Source: Hyparrhenia diplandra (taxonomy: Eukaryota > Streptophyta > Magnoliopsida > Poales > Poaceae). Taken from it: 64,000 nucleotides of DNA. A program made the position numbers and the translations under genes. The number at the start of each line of letters is the position of its first letter. The first letter of the stretch is position 1. Positions 34,526 to 45,963 of this stretch are shown one piece after another. The notes below the pieces were generated by a model. The model searched no databases and was not told the origin of the DNA. It worked only from the letters and a program-made list of their open reading frames with translations. The stretch spans positions 1 to 64,000 of the forward strand of contig JADLZK010009214.1 in the NCBI GenBank assembly GCA_015847255.1, in the 5' to 3' direction.

Positions 34526-36319
34526 TGTTGACATCTCTAACACGATCCTCATCTAGGACGGCGCTAGAAATGTATAAATGGTATCTATCTAATAAGTCAG
34601 CTTGGATGTGGAGTTAATCTCACATTCCAACAAAAGTTAGAGTGGGAAGTTAATAAAGTTAGACGGAATTAGCTATGGTTTATGACTTCTCAAGAACATT
34701 ATCAATGGTGGAGTTAATCTCACCATGATAGGCACAAAAGTCGTACCACACATTCTAGCATTGCCTACGAAACTAGTCTCACACCCTAGCTCACAACGCT
34801 AAAGAAATGCGTGAACGGATATTCTTATAATGACACTTGAAACTCTTGCTATGATAATATAATTCTCGTATCGACCGCAAGTTTACAGATAGAATTACCC
34901 TATTGTAGCATCTCACCGTGATTCTATCCGTGTATCGTATTTATATTCTACCCACAAGAAAGGGATGGCTATGGGTAGGTTGATGATTTAATATTGATTC
35001 ACTTGCAAGTGGTGTAATGTAGAGTAAACCATGTGCATCATACTAAACTCAAACGAGGTAAGTCACATAATAAAGATAATAAGATAATAATAATAATAAT
35101 AATGATAACATCATCCAAGTCAAAGATCATCATATGCCACTAGCTAGTATCATAAAGAGGCTAAATACCATAGTATAGGTGAGGTGGATGGAATATCCCT
35201 AAGTTACTCCTACTTACATGTCAATGCATACTACAATTAGTGCAATACACCTAGTCATCATTGTATGGAAGCATTATATCTACACATGGTGAATATTACT
35301 AAGGAAGATTAGGAACAAAACCAACCAACCATAGTAACAAGGTTCAACTTGCCTTACATTCGGGGGTGGACTCCAAAGGACTCAATGGGAGTATCACATC
35401 CACGATCTACCACACTTCCCAGAATATAGGGTGATGTCGCAGCAAACGTTGTATAAACACCATGTTTACACATTGTCGACCACCCACATAGTGTACATCT
35501 AAGGGGCGCTATACGACTCCATGCTTGAATATAAAGACGAACATACTAAACTAAATATATAATCATAATAAGCATAGAAGAATATAACTAAGAATATAAT
35601 CATTAAATAGAATAAAGTCATGGCAATTGTATACTAACAAATACTTACAAATGAGATACAAGAGAGAAGCCATGTGAAGCTTTCGCCCCCCGCTACTTCT
35701 TGACTATCAGGAATCCAAGGCAATACTTGACTTCCTCTAGAGCTAACCTAGATAGCTATTGCTCTAATTATGGTGGAACTAGGGCTTAGGATCTTGACTT
35801 GGGGTCTTGATGATGGACTTGGTATGGAGTAGAATGAATTATGAATGAATTAGGGTTTCACCCGGGGTCGTGGGGTCTTGTTATATAGCCCCGGAGGATG
35901 CACGATAGACCTTGGATCAAACCGACCTTGATGGATGGACTAGATTGCTCCTCATAGGCGGTGGTGAACCGACTTTGAATGGGAGGTCGATGGGGGGCCC
36001 CAGGGGCGCCGCCGCCATGCCCCCGAGTGGGCCGCCCGCCTGGCTCGCCAGGTGGGCCCCACCTTCCTTCGGTGCTCTTTGGTCTCTCTTCGAATGTTCT
36101 AGTGTATGTTCCATATTGGGTTACGTCACGGATACGTCTTTATGTCGCAAGGCTTGCAAACTCTTGGGCATTTTTCTGTTTTAATCCCCGAAAAATATAT
36201 AAATCACCAAAACTAGTGGAATCATGTTAGTCAAGCCCCTATACTATGTTGATATTCATTTTAAGCCCTTATTTTTATTTTAAAAACTTCTATATTTTAT
36301 GCTATAAGGTATACCAACA
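34526..36319 (-). repeat. Element A: right LTR (5' LTR)
   Basis: Runs from TGTTGACATCTCTAACACG to ggtataccaaca on the plus strand, co-linear with the left LTR. The minus-strand TATA-like ctatataac lies near 35880-35890. It ends exactly where a truncated copy of the B LTR begins (acccgtttccc). Confidence 0.85.
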
Positions 36320-36438
36320 ACCCGTTTCCCTGTGGATTAGATATTAAACCCTCTCCCAGGTGAAGTGCTCACTGGTATCCGTTCGCTTGCGGATTATACA
36401 AATTATAAATATTTCTGTAGGCTTAGCAAATACCAACA
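36320..36438 (+). repeat. Element B: last 119 bp of the 5' LTR
   Basis: Starts acccgtttccctgtgg and ends agcaaataccaaca. It aligns end to end with 43147-43265 of the 3' LTR with about five differences. The break point is the end of element A. Confidence 0.9.
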
Positions 36439-36446
36439 AGCATTTC

Positions 36447-36464
36447 TGGCGCCGTTGCCGGGGA
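36447..36464 (+). other. Element B: primer-binding site, tRNA-Asp
   Basis: TGGCGCCGTTGCCGGGGA is an 18-nt perfect complement of the 3' end of plant tRNA-Asp (TCCCCGGCAACGGCGCCA). It lies 8 bases after the LTR, the position used to prime minus-strand DNA. Confidence 0.9.
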
Positions 36465-36649
36465 AACGGTTGCTGAGTTGACTTTGAAACTACCTTATCC
36501 TTGTATCATATTCTTTTATTCTTTTATCTTTTTATCTCTTCTATTCTTTTCTTTTCCTTTTCATTATGGATTCCACGCCTATCTATAAATATCATATACC
36601 CACAAGCGAAAAGCTTTTAGGCAACAAGAATCTTGTGAGCCTACCCTAA

Positions 36650-37276
36650 CAAAGTCCTATGAGCTGCGCTTGGGTTATATAAGAATGGTTCAGAAATTAG
36701 CCTTCTCGGGAGAAGGCGAGGCCAACCCACACTCACACCTACAAAAGTTTGAGGAAATCATGGGTTGCCTTCGTTTGAAAGGCATATCCGATAATACCTT
36801 ACGCTGGAAGTTCTTTCCGTTCTCTTTGACGGGAAAAGCTAAACAAAGTGGTATTACTTGAACGTAGAGAGAGTAAAAGGAGATTGGGGAACATTAATGT
36901 CCAAATTTTGTACATATTTCTTTCCCACCTCCGAGTGGCCCGTCTTCGTATAGAACTTCTAACTTTTAAACAAAATAAAGAAGAGTCTCTTACTGCATCA
37001 TGGGATCGTTTTAATGACCTCATCAACACTGGCCCAAACCTTGGTATTCCAGACCCAATCCTTCTTCAACATTTTTATCTAGGTCTTAATAAGGAAGATG
37101 CAGGGGACCTTAGTGCAGCTTCGGGAGGCGCATTCCTTTCTCTATCTAATAGAGAAGCAAGAGGTGTCCTTAACAGATGTTGTGGATACGCCACCTCCAC
37201 TAGAACTTTTCCTGAGAAAAAGGAAGAATCACCCTCCGATAAAAGAAAGGAAACTACGATAGCTAATTCGCAATAA
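36650..37276 (+). pseudogene. Element B: gag capsid domain
   Basis: RMVQKLAFSGEGEANPHSHL (36688-36747), LQKFEEIMGCLRLKGIS (36745-36795), LRWKFFPFSLTGKAKQ (36802-36849), then after a one- or two-base shift LRVARLRIELLTFKQNKEES (36929-36988), WDRFNDLINTGPNLGIPDP (37000-37060), LLQHFYLGLNKEDAGDL (37060-37110) and SGGAFLSLSNREARGVLNR. This is the Retrotrans_gag pattern of Athila-like elements. A single shift near 36850 splits it into 36670-36861 and 36848-37276. No zinc knuckle follows. Confidence 0.85.
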
Positions 37277-37354
37277 TCCCAATCCCAAGATCTAGCTATC
37301 TATCCTGAACCATCAACATCCCAAAATTCCCCAAAGGAAGAAGAAATTCCACCT

Positions 37355-38026
37355 TTGGAAGACCCTTTTGAACCTACCCTTAGTAATTTTGGGAGAATAA
37401 TAAATTCTCATCCATACAAGAGACCTCTAAGTGACCACAATTCAGATTCTTTTGAGAAGTCTCTTATTGAATGTGCTTATCAAAGATCTCCAAGTGACTA
37501 TAATTCAGATTCCTTTAAGGAGAAGTCTCTTATTGAATATGCTTACTCTTTCAAAAGACATTGGGAAGAACCCAAGGATGGCATGTCTGATCATGCCATA
37601 GAAGGAGAGCAAAGCTATCTAGAAGACAATCTTATCTTCACCCCTTCTATGCCTAGACAAGATGATTTATTCGAACCTATCTCAAAACCCATCCTTGTCC
37701 CCGATGAATCCACATATGCTTCCTTCTTTGAGACTCATGATGACCCTAGAAATTTACCACAACAACCTAAGCATAGGAATTATCAAGACCACCAAGAAGA
37801 CCCACAACAATGGCTTGAGAGTGTTAATAACCTATGTACCACAACCATTGATTATATGGACGACATCTTAGACATTATCAGCCTGAGAGACACAAACCCA
37901 AGGGATCCCTTAGACAGCCATGATGAATTAACCTTAGAGTTTGAGAAGGAAGACAACATTAGTGAGTATGAGAGTTGCTTCATAGACACCTCATCTAGTC
38001 CATATTCACATAATAACCTTCCCTGA
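37355..38026 (+). CDS. Element B: acidic 223-residue open frame of unknown function
   Basis: The longest intact frame in B. It begins MEDPFEPTLSNFGRI and is acidic throughout. Residues 24-66 contain an imperfect repeat, DHNSDSFEKSLIECAY then DYNSDSFKEKSLIEYAY. It has no signal peptide, membrane segment or catalytic motif that I recognise. It lies 78 bases after gag, where an intact Athila-like element would have the gag tail and protease, so it is probably a decayed or specialised gag C-terminal product. The ATG choice is arbitrary because the frame is open further upstream. Translation is not established. Confidence 0.5.
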   Translation: MEDPFEPTLSNFGRIINSHPYKRPLSDHNSDSFEKSLIECAYQRSPSDYNSDSFKEKSLIEYAYSFKRHWEEPKDGMSDHAIEGEQSYLEDNLIFTPSMPRQDDLFEPISKPILVPDESTYASFFETHDDPRNLPQQPKHRNYQDHQEDPQQWLESVNNLCTTTIDYMDDILDIISLRDTNPRDPLDSHDELTLEFEKEDNISEYESCFIDTSSSPYSHNNLP

Positions 38027-41000
38027 ATTACCTAGTCTCTCTATCACTATCCCACACGAGATCTTCAACCCCTCATTCTCTCTCCTCCTATAGATTTTGA
38101 AAGGGTGGTTGTAGATGCATACATCTATAATAAATATTCTAGATCTCGTTGGCATAAAATCTTGAGGGAGATTGATGTTTGAAGGGAAACCACTTCATCA
38201 TCATGAATCTTAATTCAATAGGTTTCCCAAGGATGAGCTTGCTGTCCTTAAACAAGCACTTCTTAAGAAATAACATGAGTGTTTACCTTATTGCTATAGT
38301 ACCCTTGTGAAATAAGCATAGAGATATAAATGAGGAAATATTCCTTCGGGTATTTTTGTTGCTTACCATTTCAGGTCTAGAGCAAGAAGAACGAAGGATG
38401 GCAATGTAAGGTATGTCCAACCAATCATTATGCAACATGAAATCACATGCATAGAATTCCTTGTCATGTTGCTACACTATCTTGGTTGCCTCTACCTTTT
38501 GAGACATGCTCAATCTGCTAAACAACTATTGTCATGCTTTTCATCTCTCTGTTTGAGTAAATCTTTATAATGCCTTCATGCTACTCTTTATCTACCATAG
38601 TATGCTTTGGTTTGAGAATGCTACTAGTGTGTTTCCAAAGGCTTTTAAATTAAGCATGGTGCTTAGGTTAGAACGCCTTCCTTAATTGAATTAGACATGG
38701 AGTCTAGTTTGGTTATTGAACTAAAAATTACTTGTGTAGACGTTGGTATACTTTGTTGGACTAACCCCTGCAGACAAGAAGAAACTCTCAAATAAGCTTG
38801 GGGGAGGTCCTGAGATGAACTCACAGTGAGAAGAAGCAAGATACAACAAACCTTTCACAAGGAGGACACGCCCATACATAGAATAACCTTATGGAATAAA
38901 GAGAAAGAAGACAAGTTAGGAAAAGCTACACAAGAGGCCAAATCAAGAAAGCTTCAAGCAAAAGAAAAGCACCACCACAAGTTGTTACAAAGTGCCATCA
39001 TGCTCCAATAATAAGGTAATATCTTGAGGTGAGTTGTCAATAAATAAGCTTTCTCTTAATTATGGCATGTTCATGAATAACGAACCAAACATGTTAGGGT
39101 AACACCCTTGCTTGATCTGACTTCATTAGCTCAACATGTTTTGTTTCTTTTGTTGTTCTTAACACCACCTTCTTGATCTCATAGTCCTAATCATACTAGC
39201 AAATGTATTGCAACATTCATGTTCCATCTTCGATCTTATCACCCTTGTTATAGAAACTAAACACGTAAACATTAACTTTATCTTGTTTGATGTGCCCGAG
39301 GTTTTAGAGAAGAATGAACTTTTGGTTCTGTTGGTGTTTTCCCACCAACAGGGCCCATGCACTTGATCTCTACTTTGTCTTTGCACGCAGGACACACTTT
39401 GAGCAAAAATACGGAGAAATCTTCACTCCTTTAAAGTTCTACAAGTGAATGGCCTGAACCCACAAAGCATGCACCAAAACAAGAAGCTACCAACCCCCAC
39501 CATCAAACTTTCACTTCTAAATGTTGGACCAGCAAAAGAACATGGGTGACACCATTATCAAGATCAGATGATATACTCAAGGAGTAACCAAGGTAAGCGA
39601 GTCTTGTTCAAAGGACTTAAAACATTGAACCCCGCTGAAAGGTAACTCGGTAGTTATCCATATTTAATTTCTAGCATTGCATATTATATTTATCTTTTGC
39701 AACTTGCATTAGCATATTTACTTCTTTGCATAATCATTTTCCTTTAGCATATTTAATTTCTGCATTAACATTGCATTGAAAAATCTAAAAGCCCCATGTG
39801 AATAATCTTGTCTTTGTGTAACAACCCATAAAGATATTCTTTGTGGTGGCATAAAAATAAGTATTCATTCATCTAGTTGCATTTGCATCATAATTCTTTG
39901 CATGCATATAAATTTATAAAACTCCAAAAAATATTTTCTGCTAAAGTTTTACATAGAATAATTATGATCCATCTCTAGGCACATGAAGCTAATGTGGCTA
40001 ACCCCTAATGCTTAATCAAGTTTCACTAGCTTTGTTGTCTATTTGAGTTCAGCGAGATGCAAAAGAAGAGAGACATGATAGGTCGACATCATCATCACCA
40101 TCTACCTCAACTTCCTCATCATCAATGACCCTACACTTCAATCCCGGCTTGGGGAGAGCACCTCCAGTTATCCCGATAAGTATCTCTACTATAGTATTAT
40201 TATTAGCTAAATATTTAGTTTGCTTGGTTTGCTAGAGAGTTTGCTAGGAGTCTAGTTTTATAAAAGTCTAGTTGTTTAAAGAGTCTTTGCTAGAGTTTGG
40301 GAATAAATAAATAGGTGTGTACCAGAGGTTTTCTTTTCCACCAACATAAAATAATCTCTAAAGCTAAATCTCATGCATGGAAATGATAAATAGTTGCTGG
40401 TCGTAATTCCTTTTCAAGTACCTAGCTTTCAAGCTTAATTTCTCTTGAGCCTTACATGCAAAACTGTTTTGACTTGAGATTTACTTTGAACTTGAAACCT
40501 ATGGGTTGCAAATTGCTTGCTCTAAAGTCTAGGTAATTGACGGATATGATGATATATGAGTCCGAAAGCTGCTATTGATCTTACTCCTAGTGAAACTAGA
40601 TTTACGGAGATTTATTTTGAAACTTTAGAAGTGCACATGATAAGTTTTACGTGTGATGTAATGTTGAACCTCCTACCCACGACCATATATACATGCTCCC
40701 TAGATTAGGAAAACCTTTTGACATATATATAGGCCGCTTACTTTTACATTGAGTTTGTTCAATCTTTTGTCGACCCTTAGAAACTTGTCATGCAGATCAT
40801 GTACACTCCACTACCATTCCACCATTCCATCTCTCTACACTCCACTTCACTCGACTCCACTCATTCATATGCTACTTCCACCCTGGAAGTATGCATCCAC
40901 CATATATATCAATTCCCTATATCCACTAAAAATGTTCTACTCCTATCCTGGGATAGAGCAACCAAAAATATTCCCTACACCCTTCCACTCTTTCATATTC

Positions 41001-41994
41001 ACCAATAACCTACAAAGCTCCGTTACTTTTGTCTATCTCTCAAAAAGTTATTGCAAAAGAGATTTGGGTTGTATTTAAAAAAAAAAGAAGAGAAGAAGAG
41101 AAGGGGAGATGAAAAATGGACAAGTGTCCTACGGGCGAGTAGAGCCTACCTCCCTAAGAAAAAAAAGAATAAAGGTGAGATAAAAAAATGGACAAGTGTC
41201 CTGAAAACAATGGGTACTTAGATGCTCAAGCGTCTCCATAAAAGAAAAATAAAGAAAAAGAAAAAGGTACAACCCAAGTTCTCCCAAAGTTTCTAAATTT
41301 CAAAGAGAGATGATTCCTCAAGGAGCAAAAGTATAATTAGGCTTTCCCCTCGTTCATTCCATACATCTTACTATATTCCCTACCATCATATTCACTATAT
41401 TCTATCCACCATACACATGCACCACTTGATCAAGTGTGACTCGTGACTTTGGATCCATTGCTTGAATTTACAACATATGCTTAGTAAGTAGATTTAGTTT
41501 TCTCCCACCTATGAGCTCCAGATATAAGCCTTAGATATAGGGTGAGAGAGAAGAAGGCATAGTGTCCTCTTGCCTTAGTCCAAAAAAATACCACATATCA
41601 TGAGAGAAAGGCAAAACAACCTTGCTGCCTTAGAGAGGATCCACCAATACCACAAATAAGAGACTTGAGAGAGTCATACAAGGAACTTTGAGTTTTATTT
41701 TTGAAAACTTGCAAAAACTCCGTATGACAGCTTGAACAAAGAGTTTGAGATATGTTGCCTCGACTTGATTGTTCTATCTTTCAATTACCCAAGATCCCAA
41801 GAGAAAGCTATAAGCTCCATGGTTAAAGGTAATAAGGGTAAGTTGAAAGTTGAAAAAGTTTATTCTTATCTGGAGGAGAAATTTGGTTTGAAAGCATGTG
41901 TACTTTGGAGGCGTGAAAGCGTTGTAGCAACTCCCGATCCATTGCTAAGTTTGGCTTTGCTAGGGACTAGCAAAGGGTAAGCTTTTGGGGAGCT
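38027..41994 (+). other. Element B: non-coding internal region and polypurine tract
   Basis: No domain could be recognised in any frame over 4 kb. The right part (about 40100-41994) is the inverted counterpart of 29334-31110 in A and of all of D. The phrase ggacaagtgtcc occurs at about 41117 and 41190 flanking the cgggcgagtagagcc block. The polypurine-like tract just before the 3' LTR reads taagcttttggggagct (41978-41994). Confidence 0.6.
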
Positions 41995-43265
41995 TGTTGA
42001 CACCTGTTATAGCATAATATTACTAGTCAACTAAACATGAAATAAGGGCATAAAATGAATATCAACATAAGTCTAGGGGCTTTACTAACATAATTCCATG
42101 AGCTTTGGTGATTTATATCTTTTAGGAATTAAACAGATAAAAGCGAGATAAGAACGGTGAGAAACCTAAGAGTTTGCATCCCATACGATGACAAGACTTG
42201 ACCGTGAAGCAACTCAACCCAAAAAGTGGACTAAAACATTCTAGAAGACACCGTAAGACACCAGAGAAACCGGACACGATTGTGTTACGGGGCACCGGCG
42301 GTCGCGGATGGGATTCTGGCGGTCGCCAGTGATTTTCCACCAATCAGCCTCATCTTTCTAGGTCGGTTTGTAACCGACATTGAGGTTGTATCTACACCGT
42401 TATTGAAGGTCGGTTTGATCCAATGGTCATCGTTCATCGCCAAGGCCTATATAAGAAGACCCCATGACCCCTGGGGTAAAACCCTAATTCATTATCATTC
42501 AAGATCAATAGGCCGAGGCCTCGAAGTCTCCCTCTAGGTCTAGACTAGAACTAGAACTAGAACTAGAAGAGTTAGTATGCAAGAGAGGATTAGATCAAGA
42601 TAGATCTAATCTTTAGAACAAGAGAGATAGAGAGAGAGGGAAGGGATTGGAGGAAGTGCCTACCTGTCGGTGCTATCTCCACAACTTGTACCTAAGTGGA
42701 AGTTAACCTACACTTGGAGTTACTCGGTAATCTACTTCTTCTTTTAGTAAGTAATATTGTTTATAATTATTCTTATTGGTCTACGAGTCTCTTTTGAGTA
42801 CTTTAATGGCGCCTAGATTAGAGTAATATTCGCAGGTCAAACGTGGTGTTTGGACTCGGGTATCTCGTTAGATGCACCCTACATTCCGGGGACGTGTGGT
42901 AGTTCGTGGTAGTGACCGGTACCATTGATTCCTTTGGAGTCCACCCGAATGATAGGCCAAGCAGGACCATGTTTTTGGAGGATTGCACGTTTCATCCCCT
43001 CGCTTTCCTTTGAGTGCGTCCCCATAAGGATAATATCAACATGGCTTACCGAGATAAGAATTAGATATCTTAGTAATCCTCTCTACACTCTCAACCTTCT
43101 TAAGTCTTGTGCTACTCTGGGTTAAGATTAGATTGTAGTCTTCCTCACCCGTTTCCCTATGGATTTGATATTAAACCCTCTCCCGAGTGAAGTGCTCACC
43201 GGTATCCGTTCGCTTGCGGATTATACAAATTATAAATATTTCTGTAGGCTTAGCAAATACCAACA
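41995..43265 (+). repeat. Element B: 3' LTR
   Basis: From TGTTGACACCTGTTATAGC to gcaaataccaaca, 1271 bp. A TATATAA box lies near 42447-42453 (ggcctatataagaag). A short tandem tract of ctagaa occurs at 42543-42568. It is followed at once by partial LTR sequence of element E. Confidence 0.9.
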
Positions 43266-44013
43266 GTGGCTAGAGCACTTGTGTGAATGTGAAATGCAAG
43301 CCAACAGCTTCTCCAAGCTCTAACACACACAAAATGGCCGAGCATATGGTGTATATATAGCCACAACCAAGAAACCAGCCGTTGAAACTCATAGCTGCAC
43401 TTCAGCGTCAGACCGACTGATTCGGTCGTGCAGATGTGGTCTGACCGAATGAATCGGTCAAGCCCACACAGACTAGCCGTTGGGCTGCTGACTTGCGGGC
43501 CCACTGCACATCACCGACTAATTCGGTGACTACTTCCATGGACATGACCGAATGAGTCGGTTATTCAGAGCCGATGTTTTTCTTCCACACCCCCCCCGAT
43601 AGATTCGGTGGTCTCTTGATGTGCATGACCGAATGAAGCGGTCAAGTCAAAGAGTTTCTATTCGCTTGTCCTCACTCACCGATTGATTCGGTGGTGTCTT
43701 CATGTACATGACCGAATGAATCGGTCATTACAGTGACGCCCTTCTTCTTGTCAGGGCCACCGACTGATTCGGTCCCTTCCTTTGTACATGACCGAATGGA
43801 TTGGTCAATTGCTTCGGTCAATGTTCTGCCCTTGTTTTGCTTTGTTTCTTCGCGAGTCTTTTATACTTGATCATTTGAATGGCTTCCATTACATCCTTGG
43901 AACCTAATAGACACCTTCAAAGTATATCTTAACAAACACATTAGTCCCAATGGTTATGTTGTTATTTAATCACCAAAATCACAAACAATGACTTAGGGGC
44001 CATTTTCCTTACA
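43266..44013 (-). repeat. Element E: left (3') LTR, truncated, with palindrome array
   Basis: Matches 49909-50624. On the minus strand it starts TGTAAGGAAAATGGCCCC. Ten imperfect palindromes of the form accga(n)tga(n)tcggt lie at 43405-43806 (for example gaccgaatgaatcggtca at 43443 and 43707). A minus-strand ctatatatac TATA-like box is at 43351-43360. It retains a 38-bp segment (gactagccgttggg region) that the right copy lacks. Confidence 0.85.
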
Positions 44014-45077
44014 ATCTCCCGCTTTTTGGTGATTTATGACAACACAACCAAAGCAAGAGAAAAAAAATGAAATAAAAGAACCTACTTGCTTGGATGCAAT
44101 GCAAGAGCAAGATCATGCTAATTGAAATATGCAAAGATACCAATTGAAGCAAAGAACCATTTGAAATACAAATCCCCTTTGTGTGGTTACAATGGTCATG
44201 AGACTCCCCCTCATTCTAGTGCCACTTTTCTCCCTTTCTTGGACCAAATTCTTGCAATCTCCCCCAAGATAGTGATATGAACTAAATGCACTTGAGGTTC
44301 TTACTTTCTTGCATGCTCCCCCTTAAGGTATACTTGCTTTGGTCGCTAAAATTCTCCCCCTTTGGAATCAAACACTGAAAAGGAAGACGTCAAATGCACA
44401 AGGGAGAGTTTCATAGATCATGATCTTTCAGATGTGGAAGGCGAACAAGATCATGAACATGAAACTCACATAATATAGACTAAGCTCCCCCTAAGTGTGT
44501 GCATACATATGGTGGAAGGCACAAAGCATATGCACAACTAGTCAATTAAGACAAGATGAGGAGATTAATCTATATATTATGCATGGAGATAGCTTCAAAT
44601 GAATTGAAAGATATGGAATCAATGGATACCACATGTAGTTTGAAACCACTTGAAGAGAGATTCATGCATATCTCCGGGGATTATTCTTCTTTCAACATGA
44701 GACTACACACATGATAAACTTGCAAACAAGGTTAATCTCAAAATCAAAACCATAAGATAGCTCCCCTAAAAGTGTCCATACAAGTATTTGAATTACTTGT
44801 GAGAGACATGCACTAGTCAATAACGACATTGGGAAGTTATCCTATGACTTGGATTTGGCACAAAAGATATAAAATAAAGGTAAGTGCCATTTTTCGATAA
44901 CTAATAAACCATGTAGGTTGCTCATGGGTTAGAGAGAAACACAAACAACCTACCATATGAAAGACTACTCTAGGCAATGCAAAGCAATTTAAATATGCTC
45001 ATGCAATCCTAGACAAGTGTACAAACTAGATGCTAATTGAAAATGTATGAAAGTACATCTAGTTACCTAAGTTACCT
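44014..45077 (-). other. Element E: non-coding region between gag and the 3' LTR
   Basis: Rich in atg, caag and ctccccc phrases with no recognisable domain. In a full SIRE-like element the pol gene (protease to RNase H, over 3 kb) would lie here, so its absence marks a large deletion or an ancestral gag-only layout. Next to the LTR the minus strand reads aaaaagcgggagat, the polypurine tract. Confidence 0.6.
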
Positions 45078-45963
45078 ATGGAGGATTTGGGTATTGAATT
45101 GATGAAAGATTTCCAATTTGCTCCAATTTTAGGTGTACTTGGCTTTGGCTTGAATTGCTTTTTTTGTGTAGCCAAGTCTCCAAATCCTCCCGAGTCCCTT
45201 GGACTCTACGTCGCCTTTGGAACCCAAACCTTCTTGGAGCCCTTCATGGTAGTGATGATTTTCTTGGGCACCCAAATAGGTTGGTTCCACCCCCATGCCT
45301 TGCTTGTTGATTAAGAGGATGTTTGGTTCACAGCCACACATTCTATGGCGAAAGTGTGGTGGCGCCTAAGCCGTGGTGATCGAAATTGGCGCCTTTGGCC
45401 GTGGCGTATTTTATAACGGGGAAATCTTTGGGCGGCCACGCCCAAGTTCTGAACCAAACAATTTTGCCATCTGGCGGTGGCGAGCGAACTTGAGGCAAGC
45501 GTTGTGGCGGGGAAGCAAACACCCCTAAGTGAGCGACCACCTTGTTATCTTTCTTCTTGAGGATGTAGGGTGTGCTCTTTTTCTTATCAACCTTCAAGTA
45601 AGGCTTGGTGTTGGAGTTGACTTTCTTCTTGTTATCTTCCCCTTTCTTCTTGTTTTTGCACTCATAGGACTTGTGACCTTCTTCTTTGGCATAAGTAGCA
45701 AGTCACGGGTTGCTCCCTTCTAAAGCTTCTTCACCATCTTGGGGACGGTTACCTTGAGGAGGTTGTTCCTTGTACTCATGACAATTTGATTTTCCTTTTA
45801 GCCTTCTCAAGTCCTTTGCGAGCCTTTATACTTCTTGCTTGAGCTCTTCATTTTCTTGGGCAATGAGATCATCATTATTTTCTACAACAACATTCTCAAC
45901 ACAAATCTCATTGCAAGATGGTGAGCTAGATTTATCAATTAAATCAATGCAAGAAGTGGAAGC
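45078..45963 (-). pseudogene. Element E: gag C-terminal part, second zinc-knuckle region
   Basis: Minus-strand phrases NEELKQEVYKLAKDLRRLKG (about 45795-45855), PPQGNRPKMVKKLE (45726-45770), a broken TCYLC...GHKSYECKNKKKG knuckle (about 45640-45700), KVDKKKSTPYILKKKDNKVV (45535-45597), and after the MITE TYLGAQENHHYHEGLQEGL or, one frame over, IWVPKKIITTMKGSKKVWVPK. The WVPK repeats and the coiled-coil-like gag tail are typical of SIRE-type Gag. The MITE at 45315-45525 and the solo LTR at 45964 interrupt it. A stop lies near 45080. Confidence 0.7.
45315..45525. mobile_element. Small MITE candidate in gag of element E
   Basis: Termini gaggatgtttggttc (45315) and, inverted, ggggtgtttgcttc (to 45525) match at 11 of 14 aligned bases. 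TAA flanks both sides (45312-45314, 45526-45528). An internal tctgaaccaaaca at about 45449 repeats the terminal motif in inverted orientation. Removing it joins the gag phrases on each side. Likely PIF/Harbinger type; 211 bp. Confidence 0.55.

Larger units (their letters stand above)
27543..36319 (-). mobile_element. Element A: Athila-like Ty3 retrotransposon with two LTRs, gag-protease only
   Basis: Two direct LTRs of about 1.79 kb (27543-29333 and 34526-36319) enclose 5.2 kb. The minus orientation follows from the polypurine tract beside the left LTR (complement of agctcccccaagctta at 29334) and from minus-strand gag and protease. No reverse transcriptase or integrase was found, so it looks non-autonomous. 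Flanking 5-mers differ: tccat (27538-27542) versus acccg (36320-36324), so there is no target duplication. The left flank is pol of element C and the right flank is the 5' LTR of element B. Confidence 0.85.
36320..43265 (+). mobile_element. Element B: Athila-like Ty3 retrotransposon, 5' LTR truncated by A
   Basis: A 119-bp LTR remnant (36320-36438), a perfect tRNA-Asp primer site, gag, a second open frame, a long non-coding region, a polypurine tract and a full 3' LTR (41995-43265) are in order on the plus strand. No protease, RT or integrase was found, so the element is non-autonomous. The 5 bases after the 3' LTR (gtggc) fall inside the LTR of element E, showing B inserted into E; the matching left duplication is missing with the rest of the 5' LTR. 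Confidence 0.85.

Noticed and set aside
27543..36319. Element A as a normal intact insertion
   Set aside because: The 5-mers at its two ends differ and the flanks belong to different host elements.
43405..43806. CRISPR-like array
   Set aside because: The repeats are short palindromes at irregular spacing inside an LTR of a plant genome; there are no uniform spacers and no cas genes.
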